From assembly GCA_036388635.1 (NCBI GenBank), contig DASVRL010000422.1:41425-105424 (forward strand): a stretch of DNA of 64,000 nucleotides, in the 5' to 3' direction. A model generated the notes under the pieces. That model worked only from the letters and a program-made list of their open reading frames with translations, had not been told where the DNA came from and searched no databases. Below are positions 34,494 to 42,018 of the stretch, in pieces (the first letter of the stretch is position 1; every line of letters starts with the position of its first letter). Source of the stretch: JALZHR01 sp036388635 (GTDB taxonomy: Bacteria > Acidobacteriota > Blastocatellia > Pyrinomonadales > Pyrinomonadaceae). Position numbers and translations under genes: made by a program.

Positions 34494-36014
34494 ATGAACA
34501 GAATTCCTCTTTTATTTCTAAACGTCATTATCATCGCCACGTGCGGCTTGATTTATGAGCTGCTCGCCGGAACGCTCGCCAGCTACGTGCTCGGCGATTC
34601 GGTGACGCAGTTTTCGCTGATCATCGGCATTTATCTTTTCGCGATGGGCGTCGGCTCGTGGCTGTCCGGTTTTCTCGATAAAAATTTAGCCCGCCGCTTT
34701 CTGGAAATCGAGCTGGCGGTCGCCGTGGTCGGCGGATTCAGCGCGCCGATTCTTTTTCTGACCTTCGCCAACGTTTCGTATTTCAATTTGATTCTCTACT
34801 CGATGGTTTTCGTCATCGGAACGCTCGTCGGGCTGGAAATTCCGCTTCTGATGCGGATTTTAAAGGACGAGCTGGATTTTAAAAAACTCGTCGCGCGCGT
34901 GCTGGCGCTCGATTACGCCGGCGCGCTCGTCGCCTCGCTTCTGTTCCCGATATTTCTCGTGCCGAAGCTCGGTCTGAACCGCACGTCGCTGCTTTTCGGA
35001 ATGCTCAACGCCGGCGTCGGAATCTGGGGCACGTGGCTTTTGGAAAATCTGCTCAAAAAGCGCGACGTGACGATTCTGAGAATCAATGGTTTCATCATCA
35101 TTGTGCTGCTCGTCATCGCCTTTATCAAAGCCGATACGCTGACGTCTCTAGCCGAGGACGCGCTTTTCCCGGACAATATTATTTTTACCAAAAGCTCGTC
35201 CTATCAGCGAATTGTCGTCACCAAAGGCAAAACCGGCTACTCGCTTTTTTTGAACGGCAACCTGCAATTTAATTCTTTCGACGAATATCGCTACCACGAA
35301 GCGCTCGTTCATCCGGCGTTTGCCGCTTTCGGCGCGAATCCGAAACGCATTCTCGTTCTCGGCGGCGGCGACGGTCTGGCGGTGCGCGAAATTCTGAAAT
35401 ATCCGACGGTCGAATCGGTCACGCTCGTCGACCTCGACCCGGAAATGACGAAAGTTTCAAAATCGGTTCCGGCTCTGGGCGAATTAAATAAACATTCGCT
35501 GGAAGACGCGCGCGTTTCGATTGTCAATAACGACGCTTTCGTCTGGCTCGACAATAATGAAATCGAGCCTTTCGACGTGGCAATCGTCGATTTTCCCGAC
35601 CCGAACAATTTCGCGCTCGGAAAGCTTTACACGACCAGGTTTTATAATCTCCTGAAATCGAAATTAAAGCCCGAATCGGCAGTCGTCATTCAAACGACCT
35701 CGCCGCTTTTCGCGCGCCAATCCTACTGGTGCATCGTCAAAACGATGGAAACCGCCGGGTTTTTCGTCAAGCCTTTTCAAACCACCGTTCCGAGTTTCGG
35801 CATCTGGGGCTACGCGCTGGCGAAAATCCAGCCGTTTGAAACGCCTTCGAAATTATCGGAAAACATCGAGCTGAAATTTCTAAACGAACAATCTTTCGCC
35901 TCGCTGTTCGTTTTTCCGGCAGACATTTCCAGAATCGAAGACGTCGAGATAAATCGCCTCGACAATCAGGCTCTGGTGCGATACTACGAAGCCGAATGGC
36001 GCAGATTCGAGTAG
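34494..36014 (+). CDS. speE: membrane-anchored polyamine aminopropyltransferase
   Basis: This 506-residue protein has an N-terminal membrane domain (about seven spans, residues 1-220) fused to a spermidine-synthase domain (about 230-490). The soluble part shows YQRIVVTKG, FNSFDEYRYHEALVHP, the dcAdoMet-binding RILVLGGGDGLAVREIL, VDLDPEM, and the VDFPDPN region containing the catalytic Asp. Such two-part proteins are known as predicted spermidine synthases with N-terminal membrane domains. It would transfer an aminopropyl group from decarboxylated AdoMet made by the speD product encoded 2.6 kb upstream. ATG 34494 starts at the first membrane span; an upstream TTG would fall in the repeat. The acceptor amine is unknown. 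Confidence 0.88.
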   Translation: MNRIPLLFLNVIIIATCGLIYELLAGTLASYVLGDSVTQFSLIIGIYLFAMGVGSWLSGFLDKNLARRFLEIELAVAVVGGFSAPILFLTFANVSYFNLILYSMVFVIGTLVGLEIPLLMRILKDELDFKKLVARVLALDYAGALVASLLFPIFLVPKLGLNRTSLLFGMLNAGVGIWGTWLLENLLKKRDVTILRINGFIIIVLLVIAFIKADTLTSLAEDALFPDNIIFTKSSSYQRIVVTKGKTGYSLFLNGNLQFNSFDEYRYHEALVHPAFAAFGANPKRILVLGGGDGLAVREILKYPTVESVTLVDLDPEMTKVSKSVPALGELNKHSLEDARVSIVNNDAFVWLDNNEIEPFDVAIVDFPDPNNFALGKLYTTRFYNLLKSKLKPESAVVIQTTSPLFARQSYWCIVKTMETAGFFVKPFQTTVPSFGIWGYALAKIQPFETPSKLSENIELKFLNEQSFASLFVFPADISRIEDVEINRLDNQALVRYYEAEWRRFE

Positions 36015-36017
36015 TAA

Positions 36018-37631
36018 ATGAAATTCACGCGCCGCGAAATCTTATCCGCGTTTTTAGGTTTACCCGTCGCTCTGGCGGCGTGTCGTAATTCGCCGCCGGA
36101 AAATTTTCCGTCCGGCGAAATCATCGGCGCAAACGCTTCGCTCGGACACATCTTACGCGAAAATCGCTCGTTTGAAGTTCCGGCGCAGAATTGGGAAAAC
36201 GTGAAAGTCGCCATTATCGGCGGCGGCGCGGCGGGACTGGCGGCGGCGCGAAAATTCCAAAAAGAAAATTTTACGGATTTCGTTCTGCTCGAACTCGAAG
36301 CGGCAATCGGCGGGACGGCGCGGAGCGGCAAAAATAATTTTATCGGTTATCCGTGGGGCGCGCATTATTTGCCGGTTCCGTTTAAGGAAAACGCGGAATT
36401 GATTGCGCTGCTGGACGAGATGCGGCTCGTCGAAGGCAGAAACGAAAACGGCGAAATCATCGTCGCCGAACAATTCCTCTGCCGCGAGCCGGAAGAGAGA
36501 GTTTTTTATAAAGGTCGCTGGTATGAAGGTTTATATCTGCACGCCGGCGAAAGCGCGGAAGACAAACGACAGCTCGCCGAATTTCAAAAACAAATTGATT
36601 TCTGGGTAAACTGGCGCGACGCGCGCGGCAGACGCGCTTTCGTTTTGCCCGTCGCCGAATGTTCGACGGACGCGGAAGCGACCGCGCTCGACAAAATTTC
36701 CTTTGCCGACTGGCTGCGGCAAAAAGGCTTCGATTCACCGCGGCTCGTCTGGTATTGCGATTACGCCTGCCGCGACGATTACGGTCTGAAACTGGAACAG
36801 ACTTCCGCCTGGGCAGGACTTTTTTATTTCTGCTCGCGCGTTCGCGCCTCCGGCGAAGAATCGCAGGCGTTTATTACTTTTCCCGAAGGCAACGGGCGTT
36901 TCGTCAATTTTCTGCACGATAAAGTCAAAGAAAAATCGCGCCTGAATACGGTCGCCGTCGAGATAATTCCGAACGAAACGGGCGTCGACGTCGTTTATCT
37001 CGACGCGGAAAAACAAATTCGCGGGCTGCATTGCGAAAAAATTATTTTTGCCGCGCCCGTTTTTACGGCGAAATATCTGATTCGTGATTTCAAACAAAAC
37101 GCGCCGGAATACGTCAAGGAATTTGAACACAACGCCTGGTTTGTGGCTAATCTTTTTCTGAAAGACCGCCCGAAATCGCCGTTTCAGAGAGATTTTCCGC
37201 TCGCGTGGGACAACGTGATTTACGAAAGCAACAGCTTGGGCTACGTCAACGCGACGCACCAGAAAGGAATCGATTACGGTCAGACGGTTTTCACATATTA
37301 TTTCCCGATGTGCGCGCCCGACGGCAGAGCCAAATTATACGCCGCCGACTGGCGCGAGCTAGCCGACATCTGCTTGACGGATTTATCGCTCGCGCACAAA
37401 AATATTCGTGAGCTGACGGAAAGAATCGACATCGTGCGCTGGGGACACGCGATGATAAGCCCGCGGACGAATTTCCTGTGGAACGGCGCGCGCGCTCTGG
37501 CGCAGAAGCCTTTTCGCAACATTCATTACGCGCATTCGGATTTGAGCGGCATCGCGCTTTTCGAGGAAGCGTTTTATCACGGCGTCCGCGCGGCGAGCGA
37601 GGTTTTGGGAAAAAATATTAATAAAGGTTAA
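36018..37631 (+). CDS. FAD amine-oxidase-like protein with Tat/lipoprotein signal
   Basis: This 537-residue flavoprotein of the amine oxidase superfamily has dinucleotide motif VAIIGGGAAGLAAARKF (glycines at about 68-73), then the FAD Glu in LLELEAAIGGTARSG. The N-terminus has twin arginines in FTRREILSAFLG and a lipobox LAAC at residues 19-22, so it may be exported folded by Tat and lipid-anchored. Polyamine oxidases belong to this superfamily, and the gene follows the aminopropyltransferase by three bases, which suggests oxidation of the polyamine product; the substrate is inference. A carotenoid/phytoene-type oxidoreductase is an alternative. Confidence 0.8.
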   Translation: MKFTRREILSAFLGLPVALAACRNSPPENFPSGEIIGANASLGHILRENRSFEVPAQNWENVKVAIIGGGAAGLAAARKFQKENFTDFVLLELEAAIGGTARSGKNNFIGYPWGAHYLPVPFKENAELIALLDEMRLVEGRNENGEIIVAEQFLCREPEERVFYKGRWYEGLYLHAGESAEDKRQLAEFQKQIDFWVNWRDARGRRAFVLPVAECSTDAEATALDKISFADWLRQKGFDSPRLVWYCDYACRDDYGLKLEQTSAWAGLFYFCSRVRASGEESQAFITFPEGNGRFVNFLHDKVKEKSRLNTVAVEIIPNETGVDVVYLDAEKQIRGLHCEKIIFAAPVFTAKYLIRDFKQNAPEYVKEFEHNAWFVANLFLKDRPKSPFQRDFPLAWDNVIYESNSLGYVNATHQKGIDYGQTVFTYYFPMCAPDGRAKLYAADWRELADICLTDLSLAHKNIRELTERIDIVRWGHAMISPRTNFLWNGARALAQKPFRNIHYAHSDLSGIALFEEAFYHGVRAASEVLGKNINKG

Positions 37632-37654
37632 ACCGGATTTTAAAAATAGTCTTT

Positions 37655-38074
37655 ATGGAATATTGGGTGCCGATCGAGCAGCAATGCCTTTTGATTAAAG
37701 GTAAAATCTCGCCAAATAGTTTGGAGTTGGTCAAATCCGGCTTGCCGCCTGACAAACCGAATAATGCTGAAGTTTTATTTATCGGATATGCTTTTGCCGA
37801 TGTTCCTGCCGGGAAAAGTTTTAGTGTGATTTTTCCGAAAACTAATCCGGGCGGCGGAATTTATCATGAAAGCAAAATCGTTGCCGTAACTCAGCAATTT
37901 GGAAAACCGACCGAAGTTATTCCGCGCGGCTGGAAAACAATTTGTCTGGTTGAATTTCCTCAGGGAATTCCCGAAATTATAAAAAATCTTCCGGTTGTTG
38001 ATACTTGGTTTGAAAATAGCGATTATGTTTGTATCTGTGATGAGGAAGCTTGGGAAGCAATCAGGAAACTATAG
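37655..38074 (+). CDS. unrecognised 139-residue soluble protein
   Basis: The protein has no signal peptide or membrane span and no family that I recognise. It is acidic near the end (YVCICDEEAWEAIRKL) and contains aromatic/hydrophobic strands such as AEVLFIGYAFADVPAG and WKTICLVEFPQGI. Its DNA has visibly more A/T-ending codons than its neighbours, which might mean later acquisition. It lies between the flavoprotein and the His-containing membrane protein, with gaps of 23 and 6 bases, so it is probably in the same transcript. Confidence 0.65.
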   Translation: MEYWVPIEQQCLLIKGKISPNSLELVKSGLPPDKPNNAEVLFIGYAFADVPAGKSFSVIFPKTNPGGGIYHESKIVAVTQQFGKPTEVIPRGWKTICLVEFPQGIPEIIKNLPVVDTWFENSDYVCICDEEAWEAIRKL

Positions 38075-38080
38075 TATTTG

Positions 38081-39133
38081 ATGAACGAAGCGATGCCGCA
38101 ATCGAAATGGCTATTCAGCGCGCCGGTTGATTTATCAGTCTTTCTGGGCAGCGCGGTTTTGTCGCTTTTGCTTCTGGCGATTGGCTGGCAGTTGGGCGTT
38201 TTGCACGAAGAATCGCCGGATTGGACTTGGATAACGGCGGTTCTTTTGATTGATGTCGCGCACGTCTGGTCGACGAGCTTTCGCGTTTATTTCGATACGG
38301 AAGAATTTAAAAAAAGAATCTGGCTTTACACGCTCGTGCCGCTTTTCGGTTACGCGGTCGGCGTGGCGCTTTATTCGGAATCGGCTTTGACTTTCTGGCG
38401 CGTGCTGGCGATTGTCGCGGTTTTTCATTTTGTGCGGCAGCAATACGGCTGGGTTAATCTTTATCGCGCTAAATTGAGGGAGAAATCGCGCGTGACGTGG
38501 TGGATTGACGCGGCGGCGATTTATCTGGCGACCGTTTACCCGCTGGCGTTCTGGATGACGAGTTTGCCGCGCAATTTCGAATGGTTTGTCAGGGACGATT
38601 TTTTCGCTTTGCCCGCGTTTGTAGAAAAAATCCTCTTTCCGCTTTACGTTTTGGCGCTGGTTGTTTACTTCGCAAAATCCGTCTATCTTTATTTCAAAGA
38701 CGGCTTTTTGAACGTCGGCAAAGATATTGTCGTGGCGACGACCGCCGTTTGCTGGTATGCGGGAATTGTCGCGTTCAATTCCGATTACGCTTTTACGGTG
38801 ACGAACGTGGTAATTCACGGCGTGCCGTATTTTGCGCTGATTTATTTTTACGCGCGCTCGCGGCGGGAAAAAGCGCCCAGATTTTATCAAACGCTTTCCG
38901 GCAACTGGATTGTTTTTCTGGCGACGCTCTGGGCTCTGGCGTACACGGAAGAAATTTTCTGGCATCGCGGCGTCTGGCACGAGCGAAACTGGATGTTCGG
39001 CGCGAATTTTGATGCGGAAAACTGGAAAATGTATCTCGTGCCGCTGCTCGCCGTTCCGCAATTGACGCACTACATTCTGGACGGCTTTATCTGGCGGCGC
39101 AAGTATAATTCAAATTTTCGTCTGATTCAGTAG
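38081..39133 (+). CDS. multi-spanning membrane protein with intramembrane histidines
   Basis: This 350-residue protein has about eight to nine hydrophobic segments. Histidines occur in or next to membrane segments: LLIDVAHVWSTSFRVYFD, FHFVRQQYGWVNLY, NVVIHGVPYFALIYFY and PQLTHYILDGFIWRR. I do not recognise the family. The spacing of histidines could mean a metal site, as in membrane desaturases and hydroxylases, but the classical HxxxH boxes are absent. The protein is the last member of the collinear polyamine-related run. ATG 38081 is preferred over TTG 38078. Confidence 0.75.
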   Translation: MNEAMPQSKWLFSAPVDLSVFLGSAVLSLLLLAIGWQLGVLHEESPDWTWITAVLLIDVAHVWSTSFRVYFDTEEFKKRIWLYTLVPLFGYAVGVALYSESALTFWRVLAIVAVFHFVRQQYGWVNLYRAKLREKSRVTWWIDAAAIYLATVYPLAFWMTSLPRNFEWFVRDDFFALPAFVEKILFPLYVLALVVYFAKSVYLYFKDGFLNVGKDIVVATTAVCWYAGIVAFNSDYAFTVTNVVIHGVPYFALIYFYARSRREKAPRFYQTLSGNWIVFLATLWALAYTEEIFWHRGVWHERNWMFGANFDAENWKMYLVPLLAVPQLTHYILDGFIWRRKYNSNFRLIQ

Positions 39134-39137
39134 AATT

Positions 39138-39280
39138 GAACCGCAGAGAGACGCCGCAGCAGCAGACGCGGAGAAAGAAATGAAAGCACGCATAAATGCC
39201 AGCCGTTACAAATCGAATCCGGGAAAAAGGCAAAGCAAAAAAACCTTTTTCCTTTCGCTTTTAAAATCTCTGCGCCCGTG
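39138..39280. repeat. inverted-pair repeat spanning the start of the lipoprotein gene
   Basis: A left part AACCGCAGAGAGACGC lies just before the gene, and CGCAGAGA (39142-39149) is complementary to TCTCTGCG at 39268-39275 inside its coding start. A second hairpin, GGAAAAAGG (39222-39230) with CCTTTTTCC (39244-39252), lies between. Similar CGCAGA-type units occur at 57001-57050 and 58270-58363. Confidence 0.5.
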
Positions 39281-39869
39281 CGCCGCCGCGATTCAATTTT
39301 TACTTCTATTGATTCTTTTTACTGCCGCCTGCCAGAAAAGCGGCAATACGGAATCGAGCGGCATCGACGTTTTCGGCTTGACCGACCAAACGGCGGAAGC
39401 CGCCGCCATCATTCAGGACGCCAACGAAGACCTCAAAAAAATCCGCAAAATGTATAAGGAAAACCAAAGCAAAATCGACGAGCTGAAAACGGCGATGAAC
39501 GATAAAAAAATCGATGAAGTCAAAAAAATCGCGGACGACCTTATTTATATCATCAACGACGGTTTTGTTCTGGGCGAAAGCGCGGTTTCGAAAATCGAAA
39601 AAGCCGAAGCGATGAACACGAACGACAAATACAAGGAATATTTACAGTTAAAAAAGGGAAGCTTGAAAAAACAGCTCGACGCTTTCGAGTTTCGCCGTCA
39701 AGCCGCGCAGCTTCTGCGCGACGCTTTCGGCAAGAAAGACAAGTTGGAAATCGAAAAAGCGAAATCGGAATTCAGGGAAAAAGAAGAGAATTTTCAGAAA
39801 TATATGGAAATCGCCCGCGAGATGAGCGGCGCGGCGAACCAGCTTGCCAAAGAAACCTTGCAGCAATAA
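39180..39869 (+). CDS. alpha-helical lipoprotein-like protein
   Basis: This 229-residue protein has a hydrophobic segment ending LFTAAC (about residues 46-51), which looks like a lipobox. About 36 basic residues precede it, an unusually long n-region that overlaps the inverted repeat, so the true protein may start differently. The mature part is a charged coiled-coil-like helix bundle (EDLKKIRKMYKENQSKIDEL, KDKLEIEKAKSEFREKEENF). A GGAG ribosome site supports ATG 39180. Function is unknown. Confidence 0.65.
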   Translation: MKARINASRYKSNPGKRQSKKTFFLSLLKSLRPCAAAIQFLLLLILFTAACQKSGNTESSGIDVFGLTDQTAEAAAIIQDANEDLKKIRKMYKENQSKIDELKTAMNDKKIDEVKKIADDLIYIINDGFVLGESAVSKIEKAEAMNTNDKYKEYLQLKKGSLKKQLDAFEFRRQAAQLLRDAFGKKDKLEIEKAKSEFREKEENFQKYMEIAREMSGAANQLAKETLQQ

Positions 39870-39909
39870 AAACGGAAAAGCGATTAATTTCACTTTTCCG
39901 TTTTTATTG
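39864..39909. terminator. bidirectional terminator between convergent genes
   Basis: CAATAAAAACGGAAAAG (39864-39880) and CTTTTCCGTTTTTATTG (39893-39909) form a perfect 17-bp stem with a 12-base loop. The stem includes the stop codon of the lipoprotein gene. A- and T-rich stem ends allow termination in both directions, serving also the PDZ gene on the other strand. Confidence 0.85.
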
Positions 39910-39966
39910 CCTAATTTTACATCCTGCGCTCTACTTGCCGCCGCAGAGGCGCGGGCTTCCGTCTTT

Positions 39967-41022
39967 TTACAACACGCGCGTCGGAGCCAGAACTTGGACG
40001 GGCGGTAGATTGGTCGGCGCAACCAATCCTTTCACGCCCGGCGTTTCCGGCATAACCGGAACTGACGGCAGCGGAGTTCTCAACAATCCGTCTTTGTCGT
40101 CAAATTCAAAGAAAAACCCGCCGCCTTTCATTTTTTCCGGCATGACGCGCACGGTTTGACGATTGCGGTCGCGGACAATGGTTAAAGTCACGTCGCCTTC
40201 TTTCTTTTCGCCGATGCCGCGAATAAAATCGCCCATTCCTTTAACTTCTTTGCCTTCCAGCTCGATGATAACGTCGCCGGCTTTCAAACCGGCTTTCGCG
40301 GCGGGCGAATCGGGACGCACGTCGTTAATCAAAAGTCCTCTGCCCTCGCCGATGCCGAAATATTCAGCCAACTGTTTGGTCAAAGGCATCAGACCCGCGC
40401 CGATTTGTCGGCTGTCGCCGCGAAAAACGAGAAAGTCTTTGTTCAGCTCGCCGATCGGCGGAATTGTTTTAAACTGCTGCAAGTCTCCGACCGGCGGAGT
40501 TCTCGGCGTCGGAATTCGCATCGGCATTTCGCCGACCACGGGCGGAACGCGCATCTCGAAAGTGCCGTCTTCAAATTTCGGCGTCGGACGCTTTCCGACC
40601 GTCACGGTAATTTCGCGCTCGCTGCCGCCGCGCAAAATCGTCAGCCGAGCCTGATGGTCGGGCGCGACTTCCGCCAGGAGACGCGATAATTTACGGGTGC
40701 TGGTAATTTCTTCGCCGTCGAAACGGACAATAACGTCGCCGTTCTGCAATCCGGCTTGCGCCGCCGGTGAATCTTCCAACACCTTTTCGACCCCGACGCC
40801 GCGAACTTCGCCGAGTCCGAACTTCGAGAAATTTTCGCGCGTGATTTCCTGCGTCTGGACGCCGAGGTAACTGCCGCCGAAGAACTCGGAAAACACCATC
40901 GTTTGAGCGCGCTGCTGCTGCTGTTTTTCAGGCTGACGCGGCGCTTCCGGCGTTTTTTGCGAATAAATAACGGCGCAGCTCGAAGTCGCGCACAGAATAA
41001 AAGCGGATAACTTTCGTAACAT
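39967..41022 (-). CDS. secreted protein with two PDZ domains
   Basis: This 351-residue protein has a signal peptide (about 1-21) and a Gln-rich linker. The first PDZ domain spans about residues 50-145 (YLGVQTQEI, AAQAGLQNGDVIVRFDGEEI), a Pro-rich bridge follows, and the second spans about 205-305 (GAGLMPLTKQL, AAKAGLKAGDVIIELEGKEV). The arrangement recalls DegP/HtrA C-termini, but there is no trypsin-like protease domain, so it is probably a periplasmic adaptor that binds C-termini. A clear GGAGG ribosome site precedes ATG 41022. It diverges from the peroxiredoxin gene across 240 bases. Confidence 0.88.
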   Translation of the reverse strand: MLRKLSAFILCATSSCAVIYSQKTPEAPRQPEKQQQQRAQTMVFSEFFGGSYLGVQTQEITRENFSKFGLGEVRGVGVEKVLEDSPAAQAGLQNGDVIVRFDGEEITSTRKLSRLLAEVAPDHQARLTILRGGSEREITVTVGKRPTPKFEDGTFEMRVPPVVGEMPMRIPTPRTPPVGDLQQFKTIPPIGELNKDFLVFRGDSRQIGAGLMPLTKQLAEYFGIGEGRGLLINDVRPDSPAAKAGLKAGDVIIELEGKEVKGMGDFIRGIGEKKEGDVTLTIVRDRNRQTVRVMPEKMKGGGFFFEFDDKDGLLRTPLPSVPVMPETPGVKGLVAPTNLPPVQVLAPTRVL

Positions 41023-41262
41023 AAAACCTCCAAATTTTAGAATTTTTGCGAATGAAATTTTCGGGAGCTTTCCCTTGTTTAAAAACTTTACGAACTACTT
41101 GTAATTTAAGTTGCACGAGGTTTTGAAAAAGTTGTATCGGCGCCCGAAGGCGGGACTTGAAAAACCTCTGCGGAAGGCATACCATTATTAAACTTCCAAA
41201 TTATTATTTAACTATTAAAGCCCGGAAATTGCGGCTTTAAAAATCGAAGAGGAGCAAAAAAA
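41023..41262. other. divergent intergenic region between PDZ and peroxiredoxin genes
   Basis: These 240 bases must carry promoters for both directions. The half nearest the peroxiredoxin gene is A/T-rich (CATTATTAAACTTCCAAATT) and ends with GAGGAG as ribosome site. No palindromic operator of OxyR or PerR type could be singled out by eye. Confidence 0.4.
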
Positions 41263-41919
41263 ATGGCGATACGTTTAGGAGACGAAGCACCGAATTTTAC
41301 GGCGGAAACGACCGAAGGAACCATCGATTTTCACGAATATCTGGGCGACGGCTGGGGCGTACTGTTCTCGCACCCGAAGGATTACACGCCCGTCTGCACG
41401 ACCGAACTCGGAATGGCGGCGCGGCTGAAACCGGAATTTGACAAGCGCAACGTCAAAGTCATCGGCTTGAGCGTCGATCCGCTCGACTCGCACCGAGGCT
41501 GGGCGAAAGACATCGAGGAAACACAGGGCGCGGCTTTGAATTTTCCAATCATTGCCGACAGCGATAAAAAAGTTTCCGACCTTTACGATATGATTCACCC
41601 GAACGCCAGCGACACTTTCACGGTGCGCTCGGTTTACGTCGTCGGACCGGACAAAAAGGTGAAATTGATGATTACTTACCCGGCAAGCACCGGAAGAAAC
41701 TTCGATGAAATCCTGCGCGTCATCGATTCGCTGCAATTGACGGCGAAACACAGCGTGGCGACGCCCGCCAACTGGAAAGACGGCGACGACTGCATCATCG
41801 TTCCCGCGCTGTCGAACGAAGAAGCAAAAGAAAAGTTTCCGGCAGGCTGGAAAGAAGTGAAACCTTATCTGAGAATTACGCCGCAGCCGAATAAGGAAGC
41901 GAAACGAGAAGGCGCATAA
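41263..41919 (+). CDS. 1-Cys peroxiredoxin (Prx6-like)
   Basis: This 218-residue thiol peroxidase has a peroxidatic Cys45 in HPKDYTPVCTTELG, with Thr42 and the later Arg in TVRSVYVVGP completing the active site. The only other cysteine (DDCIIVPAL) lies beyond the usual resolving position, so this is the 1-Cys/Prx6 type with its long C-terminal dimerisation region (WKDGDDCIIVPALSNEEA and PYLRITPQP). It reduces hydrogen peroxide and lipid peroxides in the cytoplasm. GAGGAG precedes ATG 41263. It is probably induced by oxidative stress, although no operator is evident. Confidence 0.92.
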   Translation: MAIRLGDEAPNFTAETTEGTIDFHEYLGDGWGVLFSHPKDYTPVCTTELGMAARLKPEFDKRNVKVIGLSVDPLDSHRGWAKDIEETQGAALNFPIIADSDKKVSDLYDMIHPNASDTFTVRSVYVVGPDKKVKLMITYPASTGRNFDEILRVIDSLQLTAKHSVATPANWKDGDDCIIVPALSNEEAKEKFPAGWKEVKPYLRITPQPNKEAKREGA

Positions 41920-41928
41920 GAAAATACA

Positions 41929-42002
41929 GCCGCGAAATTACGCGAAAGAACACAAAAATAAATCAATAAAATATTTCGTGCTCTTTCGCGTAATTTCGCG
42001 GC
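41929..42002. repeat. 21-bp perfect inverted repeat between convergent genes
   Basis: The 21 bases 41929-41949 (GCCGCGAAATTACGCGAAAGA) are exactly complementary to 41982-42002. It lies between the peroxiredoxin and aminotransferase stops and may terminate both. The arms show an internal period of about 14 (CGCGAAATTA, CGCGAAAGAA) like other elements in this window. Confidence 0.75.
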
Positions 42003-42018
42003 TCGGCTTTTGTGCCGC

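Noticed and set aside
38135..39070. 311-residue minus-strand frame
   Set aside because: Opposite to the multi-span membrane protein; its Arg/His/Gln-rich composition is typical of a shadow of hydrophobic codons.
39967..41022. DegP/HtrA protease
   Set aside because: Only two PDZ domains are present; no His-Asp-Ser protease domain or GNSGG motif is visible.
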